The position numbers and the translations under genes are program-made. Below, in pieces: positions 23,906 to 36,064 of a stretch of 64,000 bases of DNA (position 1 is the stretch's first letter; the number at the start of each line of letters is the position of its first letter). Source of the stretch: Bubalus kerabau (lineage: Eukaryota; Chordata; Mammalia; Artiodactyla; Bovidae). The notes under the pieces were generated by a model, which did not search any database, was not told where the DNA came from, and was given only the letters and a program-made list of their open reading frames with translations. The DNA is taken from contig NC_073628.1 of assembly GCF_029407905.1 (NCBI RefSeq), positions 50,923,501 to 50,987,500 of the forward strand, given 5' to 3'.

Positions 23906-24999
23906 TGTCTAACTCTGCAACCCCATGAACTGGTTCAGATACTGTGGAATTCGTGTGCGACCAGTTGTTACATAGTGCACACGGTACACTCATACCAGTT
24001 CACAACTGGAAGAGAAAACCACTGCCCTGCCTTTTGCTCTGCTGGGACTCTGGCTCCTCCGCTACAGCCCAAGAGCCCAGTGAGATCAGCCTGGAAGCGC
24101 CAGGAAAGGAAAGGAGGCTGACAGGAGGCCGGGGCATGGGGGCAGGCCCCTCACCAGCAGGCAGTGCAGGGGCTGCTCCTCTCTACCCACTCCTGCCCTC
24201 AAACGGCTTTAGCTGTAAAGGGATTAAATTCATCATCTGTTGCTGCTGCTGTTGTTCAAGGGTGCCTCCCTCATCCCATCAATGCTCAGAATATTCAATG
24301 TCCAAGTTTGAGAACAGAAACAAAACAGTTTGATTAGAATCCTTGTGGCAGTAGCACTGTCCTACTACTAACATTTGCTCCCCAGCAACATCCTGCCCCA
24401 TAACTTTTAAAACACTCAGATCCAGGCTTCTTAACAGGATGGAAGAGGCACCTGGAAATCTGACAAAGCAAGGGTTTCATTTCTCATTGCTTGCCTTGCA
24501 GGAGCATTTCTTGTCAAAGAAACTACAATTCTGAGTCCTTTTCCATGTCACATTTCAGCCTTAAAGGGCAGACCATGTCAAAATACCTGAGGATGTTTAA
24601 ATGACAACACTCAATCCAGGTATGGCCATAGCAAAGTGACTACTCTCATCATTCAACCAGGAGTATGAAAGGCAAAATCTTTCTGGAAGTAATTGGCAAA
24701 TTCTTATTAAATGGTTTAAAACTATATACACCCTCTGATACTATAATTCCATTTTCAGAATTCTACCCTAGGAAATGAATCTGAAATGGGGACAAAACTT
24801 AATGCTCAAAGGTATCCATGGCAATGTTTTACATGAGATTAAAAACAAACTGGAAATAAAGTTAATAGTCAACGAAAGAAAATGACTAGACAAATTACAA
24901 TAAGTTTGTGAATAAAGTTTTATGCAGCCATGAAAAGGACATTTTACAGAGAATTTCTAATAAAAATACCAACTACAACAGCAACAGCTAATCTTTACA

Positions 25000-25200
25000 T
25001 GGGTCCAACACTGTCCTAAGCTTACCAGGTGCTTTAGAAATATTAACCCTCTTAATCCTCAGGTTGCTAATGTTATTATTCCCGCTTTACAGATCAGTAA
25101 ATGGAGGCACCAATACTTAAGACACTTGCTCAAGATCACCCTGCTAGTAAGAGACTACACGGGGTTTTGAGCCCACCCAGTCTGGCTCAAAAGTCTATGC
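25000..25200 (+). repeat. MIR SINE
   Basis: Typical MIR core text (gctttacagatcagtaaatgg, then cttgctcaagatcaccctgc). Confidence 0.75.
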
Positions 25201-25214
25201 TCTTAAATCCTCTG

Positions 25215-25396
25215 ACAGTCTGAATAATGGTCCCCAAAGATAACAGGTTCTAACTCTGGAACCTGTAAATGCTACCTTGGGTAGATAACGGCACCTCTGC
25301 CAGTGAAGAATCTTAAGATGGAGAGACATCCTTGATCATCAGGTGGGCCCTAGATGCCCTCCCAAATGCTCTCACAAGAGAGGCAGAGGGAGATTT

Positions 25397-25436
<40 letters not shown>

Positions 25437-25680
25437 AAAGGCAGATGAAAACAGAGGCAGACGTTGGAGAGAGGGGGCCACACGCCGGGAACGCCAGCAG
25501 ACACCAGAAACTGAGGGTCGAGGGATGCCCTCCCTCGAAGAGCCTCCAGGGGGCGCACCCTCCTCAGGCCCGGCTCAGACTTCTGGCCCCCAGAACTGAG
25601 GGAATCCATTTCCATGGTCTTAAGCCATCCAGTTTGTGGAAATCTGCAGCCAGAGGAAACTAACACAAGTTCCCATGCTG
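25215..25680 (+). repeat. Old MaLR-type LTR remnant with internal (CA)n
   Basis: The start (gaataatggtccccaaagat) and end (taagccatccagtttgtgg) resemble ancient MaLR/MLT1-type solo LTR sequence. A CA microsatellite lies at 25399-25434. There is no coding content. Confidence 0.55.
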
Positions 25681-25912
25681 TAGTGCTCTCAATGCAAGAT
25701 AAAATATGCTAAATGGGGAAAGGGGAAATCAAAATTTATACACAATGATCTTAATTATGCATATAAAATGCATGCAAATACAACAAAACGTTTTGTAGTG
25801 ATTATCTCTGAATACTAGAAATTATGGGTAATTTTCAGCATTATGCCTTTTGATATTTTTCCAAATTTCTACAATTAATGTGAATTTCTTTTACAAAGAA
25901 ATGAAAAAAAAA

Positions 25913-27035
25913 CTTTTTTAATTAGCAACTCATGATACTTCTGCAACTCTAACTCAATCACAAAAATGAAAAATCAAGAAAACTCCCTGAGGATTTTCCT
26001 AATTTGGTCTCAGAGCAACACCTGAAGAAACCAACCACCCGGGTGCATTTCATCTCCTAAGAGACTCTAGCCGACCCTCGGCCTCTCTAAAGCCTACCAG
26101 TTTTCAGACTCGGGCAGGACCATGACGTGGCTGAAGAAGTTTCAGGCTTGGAAAGAAGACGACAGTCTGAGCGGGTGCATGTTTTCCTATCTATCCATCC
26201 ACACGAGGTGGTGGGGAGGGGGGAGCACTGGGAGAAGTCCACACGTTCCCAGAGCCCAAGCAGCCCAAACTGGCATGGGCCACATGCCAAGAACCAAGAG
26301 GACTGGTTACTAAACATGGAATGTTTGCCTTCTCTGTGGGTGACTTCACAGAGCGACACATCACACTAAACACGGGCTTAATCTTACTGAAGTCCGGACT
26401 CCAAGCCCATTCTGTTGCAAAACCCTCCTGCTATCATCTGTCCAGGAAGTCAGAGGACCAAAGGCCAATTTCACTGTATCAACATCATATACTTTGATTA
26501 AATACTTTCATATCAAGAGTATGTTAACATCTCCTCCCAATGTATGGTCAGAACTGGATCAACACAGAAAGGAGTGCGTGCTTCATGTTTTGTTTTGCGT
26601 GGCAGAGAAGGTTGAAAAGTCACTGGTTCCCTACAACACAGGTCAGGTCAGAGCCGAGGGGCATGAAAAGTAGGTACATGGCTTTATTCAGCCCACCCTG
26701 TTATGGTGGAGCAAGCTCAGGCATGGGGTTGATGGGATCACAGTGTGGCATTCATCCTTTAGTCTCTGAGCACACTTATTCACTGACTGTTCAGCCAATC
26801 AACATACACGAAGCTACTACATGCCAGGCTCTAAGAGGAAGTTGGCTCACATTTCTAAAGACCCAGTCTCCAACATGCCATCCCCTCCGATGACATGGCC
26901 AGGTGAGGCCCCATAATTATGGAGCCTCTTCATCAGCCTTCTGGATCCCAAGAACGCCAGCAGAGCAAAATGCAGACAGGAAAGCCTGAACAGGCCCGGT
27001 GGAGGTTTGAGAAGGAGAAAAACAAAAAGCAAATG
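25913..27035. other. Probable intron, no gene seen
   Basis: No exon could be supported. A MIR-like scrap lies near 26750-26830. Open frames on both strands near 26.1-26.4 kb lack paired splice signals. Confidence 0.4.
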
Positions 27036-27622
27036 CTTTAGCACTACAGACCATCCGCCCTCTGTCTCTGTAGGTTCTACATCCAAGGATTCAACCAACC
27101 GCAGATGGAAAATATTAGAAAAAAGAAATTTCAAAAATGTCCCAAAAAGCAAAACAAATTTGCCACATACTGGCAACTATTTACATTGTATTTATGACTA
27201 TCTGGGCTTCCCTGATGGCTCAGATGGTAAAGAATCCACCTGCAGTGCAAGAGACCTGGGTTCAATCCCTGGGTTGGGAAGATTCCCTGGAGGAGGGCAT
27301 AGCAACCCACTCCAGTATTCTTGCCTGGAGAACTCCATGGACAGAGGAGCCTGGTGAGCCACAGTCTATGGGGTTGCAAAGAGTCAGACATGACTGAGCA
27401 ACCAAGCACACGTATGACTATTTACACAGGATCTACAGATGATTTAGAGTATACGGGAAGGTGCTATAAATAATCTATAGATTTAAAGTATATGGGAAGA
27501 CATACACAGGTTTTATGCAAATACTAAGTCATTTTATGCAAGAAAGTTGAGCATCTGGGGATTCTGGTATCTGCAAGAGTCCTGAGACCAATCTCCCAGG
27601 GGTACCAAGAGATAACTGTACC
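27036..27622 (+). mobile_element. Tigger/MER2-like DNA transposon remnant split by a SINE
   Basis: The left end (accatccgccctctgtctctg) and right end (taccaagagataactgta) form the inverted-repeat pattern of a non-autonomous Tigger-type element. Internal text near aaggattcaaccaaccgcag fits the family. A Bov-tA interrupts it at 27202-27412. Confidence 0.75.
27202..27412 (+). mobile_element. Bov-tA SINE
   Basis: A well preserved plus-strand copy starting gggcttccctgatggctcag. Exact duplications of tatgactat lie at 27193-27201 and 27413-27421, inside the Tigger-like element. Confidence 0.95.
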
Positions 27623-28529
27623 TTCCACATACCATCAACATAACACTTGTAATTTGCAGGGATCAGTTGATGATAATTGAATCTCCCACTTGACCATCTA
27701 CTCCACACAGTCGTGTATTAATATTTTCTCAAAAGTATTTTTTCTTTTTGCTAGCCATTGAATGCCTAAATCTACCAGTGTCTAGCCTTAAGAAGTACTA
27801 AATAAAAGGTATAAATTAATGCATGAATAAACATGTGTAATCAATTTACTAATCTGTAAAAACTGAAAAAGGCAGTTTACACAATTATTTCCTAAAGAAA
27901 ATTCCAACGAACCTAATCCTGTGAGACATGCCAAGAAAAGTTTCATGTGTTATTCAACTGGTGAGAAATAGTACATTCTGTAGCCTCCCATCCCACTTAA
28001 AAATTCACAGTGCACATCATACAATGAAGAATACGGGAAGGCCTTCAATTAAACACTTTTTGAACTTCCCAAATCAACTTAACCACAGATGCCCTTTCAT
28101 GCTTAATAACACTTGCTGATATAAGAGAACCAACATTCTAAGAAAACCCTGGGAAAATAGTAACCCAATTCTTTGTTGGTTGAAAAAACATTTATTAAGC
28201 CCTGGAAACAAAAATAATATAAGGGTGATGAAGACAGGCAACATTAAACAAGTTAATATTTAATAGGAATGATACTTGGTGCTATCACCACCTAAGATAA
28301 ATGTGAAACCTGGCTCACGGCCTACTGTCTACTGGAAGAGACCCATGAACACGTGATGAGTAGAACCAATATCAACGGAAGTGACAGAGACATGCACATA
28401 TAGCTACATACACGTATATATGTATAAGTGTGTGTATTTGCACACACACATAGGAAGGGAGAGGGTTTTCCAGGCAGATGAGAAGCAAGAGTGTCCAGTG
28501 TGCAGAGGTTTTATGCACACATTGGTCTT
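27623..28529. other. AT-rich gene-free stretch
   Basis: Nothing supportable is seen. The composition is typical of intron. Confidence 0.4.
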
Positions 28530-30143
28530 ATCCAGTGGTTTCCAAAATTTGGTCCAAGACCCTCTCTGGGGGTGCTGCCAGGTCAAAACTGTCTTCAGTT
28601 GTGTGACATCTGCACTGACGGTGCAAAACCAACAGCGGGGAATGGCTGAGCCTCGGCCGTAGCCAGGCAGCGGCATCAGACAGTGACAGCCGCACTGTAA
28701 TCTCCACCACGCTCTCATGGCTTAAAAAAAAAAGTCAACTTCATCTAAGAATATACTAATGGAAGCATTAAAAGTTATTAATTCCACTAAATATTAACCC
28801 TGAGTACGTATCTTTTTACTATCCCGTGACACAACGAGAAGCACACACACAGCACTTCTGCTACAAGCCCAAGCGTGGTGGTTCTTGGCAGGAAAAAGCA
28901 CTCATACAACCGAGCGGCAAGCCGAACCGGCCACTCTTCCGCTGAATGCCATTTAACTTGAAAGAATGACTGACAGAAAAGCTATAGTGACTCAGATCTG
29001 GGTGTTTTTAGAATGAATAAAGGGAGCTTGTTAGTTCAAGGAAAACTGACAGTATTTGTTACTAAAGAAAAATTTGAGCTTTCAAGCAAAAATTAAAATT
29101 TGGAAAAACCCTATTGGCCACTATGAGCTCTAGAGTCTTTCAATACTTGAAGGCTTTTCAGAGGAGAGCGGTAGTGACAGTAACTAATGTGATGTTATTC
29201 AAATGACTCATGCATGATGTTACAAAATGCATAAAGATCTTTTCAAATGCAAGACAGACCAAAAGATTTTAATGTAACGGAATATGAGAGACTCTTTGAT
29301 ATAAGATTTCGGATTCTATGCTGCAACAAACCTTGAAGAAACTACCACTTGTCAAGCTCTGATGTAGTTTCAAAGACTATCCACAATTAACTGAATAGGT
29401 TGTTAAAACATTCCTCCCTTTTCCAACTATATCCAGGTAAGGCTGTATTTTCTTCATACATAAAACACAACAGGGCTTCCGTGGTGGCTTAGTGGAGAGG
29501 AATCCACCTGCCAATGCAGGAGACACGGGTTGGATCCCCAATCTGGGAAGATCCCACGTGCTGCAGAGCAACAAAACCCATGCGCCACAGCGGCCGAGCC
29601 TGCGCCCCAGAGGGCCGGAACCTCTGCTTCTGGGCCATGCGCCCCGCAGCCTGTGCTTGGCAACAGGAGAGACCACCGCAATGAGCAGCCTGTGCGCTGC
29701 AATGAAGTGAGGCCCCTGCAACTAGAGAAAAGCCACAGAGCAATGAAGACCCAGCACAGCCAAAAATTAATTTTTCTAATTTTTAACACACACACACACA
29801 ACATACTACAACAGAATGAAGGTAAAACCATTGATGAGAATCCAGCTGTCTCCCATTAAGGCAGGCAATAAAGTTATCTGGAAAGAAGCAAAACAATGTC
29901 CCCCTTCATTTTCTGCTTTGGAAACAGTTATTTTTCATTAAAAGTGTTATCTGTATTATGTAATGGGTTTGTTACTGCTATATTTAAACTAATTTAATAA
30001 ACGCTTTAAAATCTTTTCAACTTCAATTTCTAATATTATAAGTACTGCTAGATATAACCCACATAACTGAAAGCTCTTTGGGGATCTCACTAGCTTTTAA
30101 GAGTTTTAAAAGGGTCCTGAAATGAAAAGTTAGAGAGCTGCTG
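28530..30143 (+). mobile_element. hAT-type DNA transposon remnant with transposase relic
   Basis: The left end reads ccagtggtttccaaaatttgg and the right end gagagctgctggttg, which pair as degenerate hAT-type terminal inverted repeats. From about 29210 to 29460 the plus strand matches, through many stops, the C-terminal part of a hAT transposase of the kind kept in host genes such as ZBED5 and FAM200 (a piece reads FLPFPT near 29410-29430). The tail after the SINE (29820-30140) continues the same element. A CHR-2 SINE splits it at about 29474-29800. The transposase is dead. Confidence 0.72.
29474..29800 (+). mobile_element. CHR-2-type SINE
   Basis: An artiodactyl tRNA-derived SINE beginning gggcttccgtggtggcttag, with the CHR-2 body (gtgctgcagagcaacaaaac and later gaagacccagcacagcc) and a CA-rich tail. 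It landed in the hAT relic. Confidence 0.85.
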
Positions 30144-31004
30144 GTTGTAGGGGGAGGGGAGGGGAGGGTGAAGAGGCGGCCGGAGGGCCAGCAGTGGCCC
30201 CCACTGTGGTGAGGGGTCAGGGCTGATCTGACAAGAGCCAGCAAAGGAGTGGGGAGCACCAAGAGGATGCAACAGACGTGCCTGCCAAAGAAACAGCAAG
30301 GACACCGAAGAGCTGACTCCTACTCGATGAACATACAATTCTAAACGCCAGTCAGTCTGATGGGAGGGCAGACTGCAGGACACTGAAGGTCCATTACTAC
30401 AATCTAAAAAAAATGAAATACAAATTCCTATAAAAGAGGAGAAACAGAAAAGTATTAAAATTTAACGACAGAAGGGAAAGAAGCAAGGTCACGCAAAATA
30501 GACATGCAACCAACTAGAATTCTGCAAAGTGAAGGAAATCATCAGTAACAGTACAGGGCTTTAAAGATCTAAAGATACCAAAATCAAGGTGCACTTCGGG
30601 CAAGGCTGAAAAGTAAAAATAAATGAGCAGTAAAGAGCAGTAAGCCACAGCAGTAAAGAGGGGAAACGAATGCAGCCCAGAGAAGACAGACAGAAGTCTT
30701 CACAAGTCAAAAGCTGGGAGGAAATCAGCTCCTATTTCCAGAGCGTGGGCTCCATCCACTCCAGGGTGGGGCAGGGGCTGGGGAGCTGCTGCGGGAGTGG
30801 GCACGAAGCACTTGACAAGGAAGGAGACCCCTGCAGAGTCCAGCACAGGCAGAGGCCGGGGATCCTTAACTGGACGACCAGAGTCTCGCCCAGGAAAAGG
30901 TGGATCACGCCAATCAAAAACCCAGACCACCAGACAAGACAACTATTAGAATTTGCTCTCAAGGAGCTTATAATCATTATTTTCTAAATCAAAAACAAAA
31001 ATCA
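30144..31004. other. Gene-free stretch
   Basis: Open frames on both strands at 30.67-30.99 kb lack paired splice signals. No known repeat was recognised. Confidence 0.35.
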
Positions 31005-31110
31005 AGGAACTTCCCAGGCAGTCCAGTGAAGTCCAGTGATTAAGACTCCAGGGGCACAAGCTTGGTTTCTGGCTGGGGAAGATCCTGCAGTGCTGCAAAC
31101 AAAAAAGACA
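31005..31110 (+). mobile_element. CHR-type SINE, short
   Basis: The text ggaacttcccaggcagtccag followed by gattaagactccaggggc is an old CHR-type SINE with an A-rich tail. Confidence 0.75.
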
Positions 31111-31506
31111 ACAAGAAGAAAACCTAAACCCCACAAACATCCATAGGCTAGCTGTAAGGAAAATGCAAACGGCACGCTCTGAGAACAGAAGAGGTTAGCA
31201 AGTTTCTCAAACTCCCTGGGCCTCAGTTTTCTCTTCTGCCACGTGGGGAGTTCTGTTCTCTCAAAGCCTCCGAGACGAGGAGGTCAGCAGGACGAGGCTT
31301 CACAGGCCCTGTGACCACACAGACTGCGCACCCGCCCAAAAGTGCCAGACCCTGCGACAGAGACAAGGAGCATCCAGGCTGCAAGGATGCAGGTCGGATG
31401 GGGGGAGAGGACAAGAGAACAGGTTCTATCTGTCAAACAGAAACCATCCAACTTCTGTTTTCACCACAACCTGCAGAGTGAGAAAGACACTTTACTTGGC
31501 AACCCA

Positions 31507-31542
<36 letters not shown>

Positions 31543-32075
31543 GCAGCGTCTCTGAGATGCAGGCTTCCGGTCTGACCCTGGTCAGTTTCTCCAGTTCCCG
31601 CAGTCCAGTTCCTCCCTGTGAGTCAAGGACAGGAAAAACAACACCATGACTTCAGTTGTTGTGGAGAAATAAGTCAACATGTGTAAAGTGCTTCACGGCA
31701 TCAACCTTTCTCTGTAAAACTCTTACTATACACAACTTTCACAAAACTCAACCTGACTATGTGTATTCCACTCTCATGCCTTCCTCCCATTCTATCTCTT
31801 CTTCTTTTTTAATATTGGCAGAGACCCTCTGGATTAACTTCGGAACCCCGTTACTGGGGTCCTGACCTCCAGCTGGAGACGAGGGCTTGGACCTGGGTAA
31901 TAGTAATGGAAGAGACAGAGCTGATAGTTTTGGGGTGACTGGTTACAGGGGAGGGGGTGTCAGATGACTCAGTCCTCTGGGATGATGATGTTGTTGGGGG
32001 AACAACAGACACCCACCCTGGCCAGACACCATAGTGACCACTTGCAGGAGTTATCTTAAACAGCAGGTCCTAACA
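31111..32075. other. Gene-free stretch with a CG/CA microsatellite
   Basis: A (CG)n-(CA)n run lies at 31511-31542. Nothing else is supported. Confidence 0.5.
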
Positions 32076-32337
32076 AGCTGCTGCTGCTGCTGCTAAGTCG
32101 CTTCAGTCGTGTCCAACTCTGTGTGACCGCATAGATGGCAGCCCACCAGGCTCCCCCGTCCCTGGGATTCTCCAGGCAAGAACACTGGAGTGGGTTGCCA
32201 TTTCCTTCTCCAATGCATGAAAGTGAAAAGTGAAAGTGAAGTAGCTCAGTCATGTCTGACGCTTATCGACCTCATGGACTGCAGCCTACCAGGCTCCTCC
32301 GTCCATGGGATTTTCCAGGCAAGAGTACTGGAGTGCA
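32076..32337 (-). mobile_element. BOV-A2 SINE
   Basis: A minus-strand dimeric SINE with the CTG run at 32079-32093 and both Bov-A units present. The right unit ends a little early (tactggagtg). Confidence 0.92.
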
Positions 32338-32404
32338 AATTCAGATTCAGATTTTCTAGTCTTACTCCCTTTAGTTGCAACCATTACTAAAGCTGTCATT
32401 TTAA

Positions 32405-32600
32405 TAGTAACAGCTATATTTGTTAAGCACCTACCATATACAATGCACAACTAAGGACCTTAAATGCAGCATCTCCTGCAATCTTCAATCTGCAGGGTAG
32501 GGATTATTATTTCCATTTTACGGATGACAAGATTGAAGCTCAAAGAGACAACATAGTTGAGTAAGTGGCAACACTGGAATTCAGACCCAAGGCTACTTAA
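32405..32600 (+). repeat. MIR SINE
   Basis: MIR text from gttaagcacctaccatatac through ccattttacggatgacaag. Confidence 0.8.
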
Positions 32601-32892
32601 CTCCAAAGTCAAATAAACACAATCACTCTGAATTTTCTGCCCTCTTTTTCCCTGGCACAGGGGCTGGAGAACAGCCCATCTGATATGGAGTCCACAGTCA
32701 ATACTCACCAAAGACCTAAGCAGGGCTCAACTCACAGAAAGCTTTTTTAGGCTTGAGAAAGCCACAGTTTATCAAGATTCATTCATTCATCTCCTACCAG
32801 CACATAGGTCAAGTCAAGCTTATTTTTAACTCTATCACTTAAAAAAAAAATGGAATGTGCTAATGGCCTCTCTTGTTTCTGAAAGAACGTTT

Positions 32893-33045
32893 AGGGACTT
32901 CCCTGAGGGTCATGGTTAGGACTCCATGCTTCCACTGAATGGGGCCTAGGTTTGATCCCCGATTGGGGAACTAGGATCCCACAAGCCTCACAGCATGGCT
33001 AAAAAATATATTTTTTTAATTAAAAAAAATTTTTTTTAAAGAATG
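32893..33045 (+). mobile_element. CHR-1-type SINE
   Basis: Starts gggacttccctgagggtcatg, contains tttgatccccgattgggg, and ends in a T/A-rich tail. Confidence 0.8.
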
Positions 33046-33781
33046 TTTAATTAAACTAAGAAACTAACTACGCTCAGACTAATCAAATTATTAGTGTCAG
33101 GTCGTTAGTAAAACAGTCACAAAACGCACAACAGTTTCCATATCTGCTGTGTTTCAGTCTGCCCAACATACATGACTTCATCTGAGCATCTCAGTAACCA
33201 TGGGGTGAGAACAAAACAAGACTAAAAGACGTTCAGTGAGTCCCCGACGGTCACAGTTCCTGTGACTCAGGACCTGGTTATAAGCTACAAAAGAAAGCGC
33301 TCTGAGCAGAAAGGTCACAGGAGAAAGAAGACGGCCCGGGCAGCAGAGCTCCCAGATCCCCCCCACCCCCACCCCGCAGCGTCCTCCCGCCCTGGACGGC
33401 CCAAACCTCCCCTGCAGACAGGAAGCCGGCACTGCAGAGCCCGCGTCCCCGCCCACCACCTCAGACGGAAAGGCTCTGGGGCCTGGAGTTCTGGACGCCA
33501 GGGGGGGAGTCTGAAATGCCTCCCCAGCACTGTGCTGGGTGGGGGACAGGGGGATGGATGGCCCCCAGAGGCGTCCCATCATCTGAAGCTGAAGCCCTCC
33601 CCTTCATCTCTCTGACCTGGCTGAGGGGTCCAAAAGTGGCAAAACCAGCGTCATGCTTTCCCCTTGTAATTTCCACACAGGAGGCTGCCTCAAGCTTGCA
33701 ATGGTACAGGACAACCCCGCACTGGCAGCTCCGGATAAACAGAGGCAGGAAAAGAAAACCATTTTAACATCCTACTGTTAG
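33046..33781. other. GC-rich gene-free stretch
   Basis: 33180-33680 is GC-rich with long overlapping open frames on both strands. No splice pair or motif supports a gene. Part of it may derive from MIR. Confidence 0.35.
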
Positions 33782-33992
33782 TGTGCCAGTCGCTCAGTCA
33801 CATCCAACCCTGTGTGACCCCATGGACCGTAGCCTGCCAGGCTCCTCTGTCCATGGGGATTCTCCAGACAAGAACACTGGAGGGGGTTGCCAGGCCCTCC
33901 TCCAGGGGATCCTCCTGACCCAGGGATCGAACCCAGGTCATCCATATTATAGCAGGCAGATTCTTTACCCATCTGAGCTACCAGGGAAGCCC
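33782..33992 (-). mobile_element. Bov-tA SINE
   Basis: A minus-strand full-length Bov-tA ending at gagctaccagggaagccc on the right. Confidence 0.92.
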
Positions 33993-34523
33993 ACATGACT
34001 GCAATTATTGCCTTGGAGTGAGATACCTGGGGCTTCATAATAAATTCTTCCCTTTTACTAAAAAAAAAAAAAAAAAAGATTCAAGGGGAGCCCTGCCTGG
34101 CCCAAGTAGGTCAAGGGTCTGCTTACAGCACAGAGACAAATCAAGAACCACTCCTGGCAGGTCCCAAGTTCAGACAGAGGAAAGGTGCTTCCCCAGAAAA
34201 ACAGGAAGGGTCCACCAGTCTCCAACAAAGGAAGAAGGCTTATTTAAGGCAGATGAAATAACACCATAAACATAAGTACTCAGAAACCCTGCACACACAA
34301 CTGGTAAGCCACTGCTCTTCAGATCCCAAGTCCAGTAATCTCACTCATTCTACACCACAGCTGACATTATTTGGGCACTAAATTGTAAAGCAATAACAGT
34401 AAAGAACAGCCAGTGTAGAATAAGGTGCTAATTGTGCAGTAAAGATGCTTAGTGCAAACAGAATTCAGAGAAATCAATGCACCCTTTTACATCCATGGAA
34501 TATTCTAAAACTAGAGATCTCCA
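33993..34523. other. Gene-free stretch
   Basis: A poly-A run lies at about 34061-34078. The rest is unassigned. Confidence 0.4.
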
Positions 34524-34909
34524 AAGAATTGACACTTTTGAACTGTGGTATTGGAGATGACTTTTGAGAGTCCCTTGGACTACAAGGAGATCCAACCAGT
34601 CCATCCTAAGGGAGATCAGTCCTGAGTGTTCACTAGTAAGGACTGATGTTGAAGCTGAAACTCCAATAATGTGGCCACCTGATGTGAAGAACTGAAACTC
34701 ATTTGAAAAGACCCTGATGCTGGATAAGATTGAAGGCGGGAAGAGAAGGGGACGAGAAGAGGATGAGATGGTTGGATGGCATCACCGACTCAATGGACAT
34801 GGGTTTGGGTGGACTCCGGCAGTTGGTGATGGACAGGGAGGCCTGGCATGCTGCGGTTCATGGGGTCACAGAGTCGGACACGACTGAGTGGCTGAACTGA
34901 ACTGAACTG
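34524..34909 (+). mobile_element. BovB 3'-end insertion
   Basis: 5'-truncated BovB ending in the CTGAACTGAACTGA tail. The exact 11-bp duplication agagatctcca lies at 34513-34523 and 34910-34920. Confidence 0.95.
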
Positions 34910-35299
34910 AGAGATCTCCACACCACAGTTTTGTGCTAGGATGAAACAGAAACCATGTTTCTTCATCAACGAGAGCCAGGCCTGCCTCCCAGCTCCCTTC
35001 TGACTCCCTACAGCTGAGTAAAAGGTCTCTCCTTGGGTCCACGACTTTTTACTCCTCTCTGCCCAGGTGACAACTAAAGGCCCTGCTTCTCAGGAAGGAA
35101 GCAGAAATCAGGACACAAACCCAAGTCGACCAAGATGAAGGCAAGGGCCCAACTCTCTGAAGCGACTAAAGGGCCAACACAGAAGGCAGGGCCCACACAG
35201 AAGGCAGGGCCCGTGGGAGGGAAGGAAGTGGAGGGGCGGGGGCCCTGCAGCTCGCCGGGGGTTTCCTTCTTCTTCATCAAACACAGCTCTCACCCTCAC

Positions 35300-35363
35300 T
35301 GCTGCTTCACAAATATTCTTTGCTGTAGCTGGTTCCACTGGCTGCACGGGGTTATGATGACTT
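35300..35363 (-). CDS. Predicted coding exon of an unrecognised minus-strand gene
   Basis: On the minus strand a strong acceptor (ggattgcttttag) precedes 64 bases, and the donor GCA|GTGAGG follows. Two leading bases, 20 codons and two trailing bases give VIITPCSQWNQLQQRIFVKQ. The leading bases complete a glutamate codon from 36065-36163, and the trailing CA completes a glutamine codon with 22806-22936. A second donor six bases further on (AGG|GTGAGA) would read through an in-frame TGA in this phase, so the upstream donor is preferred. The peptide is polar, has no motif I know, and looks like ordinary coding sequence. Confidence 0.55.
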
Positions 35364-35540
35364 CTAAAAGCAATCCAAGAAGTGGGAGCTTTTGATCCTT
35401 TTCTCAGTGGTCTAACCTAAACCTGGATCACTGGAATCACCCCCACTTCTCTGCTTCCAGCATCTTGCTTCTCTTCCTGAGCTGTGGCCACTTCATTGTC
35501 TCCCTCCACAGACCAGAGACAAACGCTGGTATTTACTGGG

Positions 35541-35752
35541 CGCTTCCCTGGTGGCTCAGATGAGAAGGAATCTGCCTGCAGTACAGGAGATGCAGGTTTG
35601 ACCCCTGGGTCAGGAAGATCCCCTGGAGAAGGAAATGGAAACCCACTCCAGTACTCTTGCCTGGAGAATCCCATGGACAGAGGAGCCTGGCGGGCTACAG
35701 TCCATGGGGTCGCAAGAGTCAAACACAACTTAGTGACTAAACAACAACATGG
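35541..35752 (+). mobile_element. Bov-tA SINE
   Basis: A plus-strand full-length Bov-tA, cgcttccctggtggctcag to cacaacttagtgactaaac. It lies in the short intron between two predicted exons. Confidence 0.92.
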
Positions 35753-36064
35753 TAATGCTATGTTTAACTTTTAAGGATCTCTTTAACATGTCTTGAAAAT
35801 AGGAAATGCTACAAAGAAAAGCCAGAAGGACTCTGAAAGCAAAAAGCAAAATGCAGTGAGATCAAAGAAGTTAAAAAAAGAAGTTTGTCTAGTCTCACCC
35901 CTTCTTTCAATAAGCTGAAGTCTGGGCACAAGGAACCGAAACAGTACACTTCTTCTTAAAAGGCTGAGAACACTAGCAGGAGAAAGCTAAGATATGTAAT
36001 TCTTGTTGTTCAGAGCGAGCCGCGAGCCCAGGGCACAGACGCAGCCTCTCTGCACCTGCCTCAC

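Larger units (their letters stand above)
24715..25912 (+). mobile_element. Old L1 3' end, broken up by later repeats
   Basis: 24715-24990 has old L1 text (atgcagccatgaaaagg) and 25685-25912 reads like the distal tail (tttccaaatttctacaatt). Between them lie a MIR (about 25000-25200) and an LTR-like repeat (about 25215-25680). Confidence 0.6.

Noticed and set aside
35294..35299. Alternative donor AGG|GTGAGA for the exon at 35300-35363
   Set aside because: In the phase set by the upstream exon it would include a TGA, so the donor six bases earlier was chosen.
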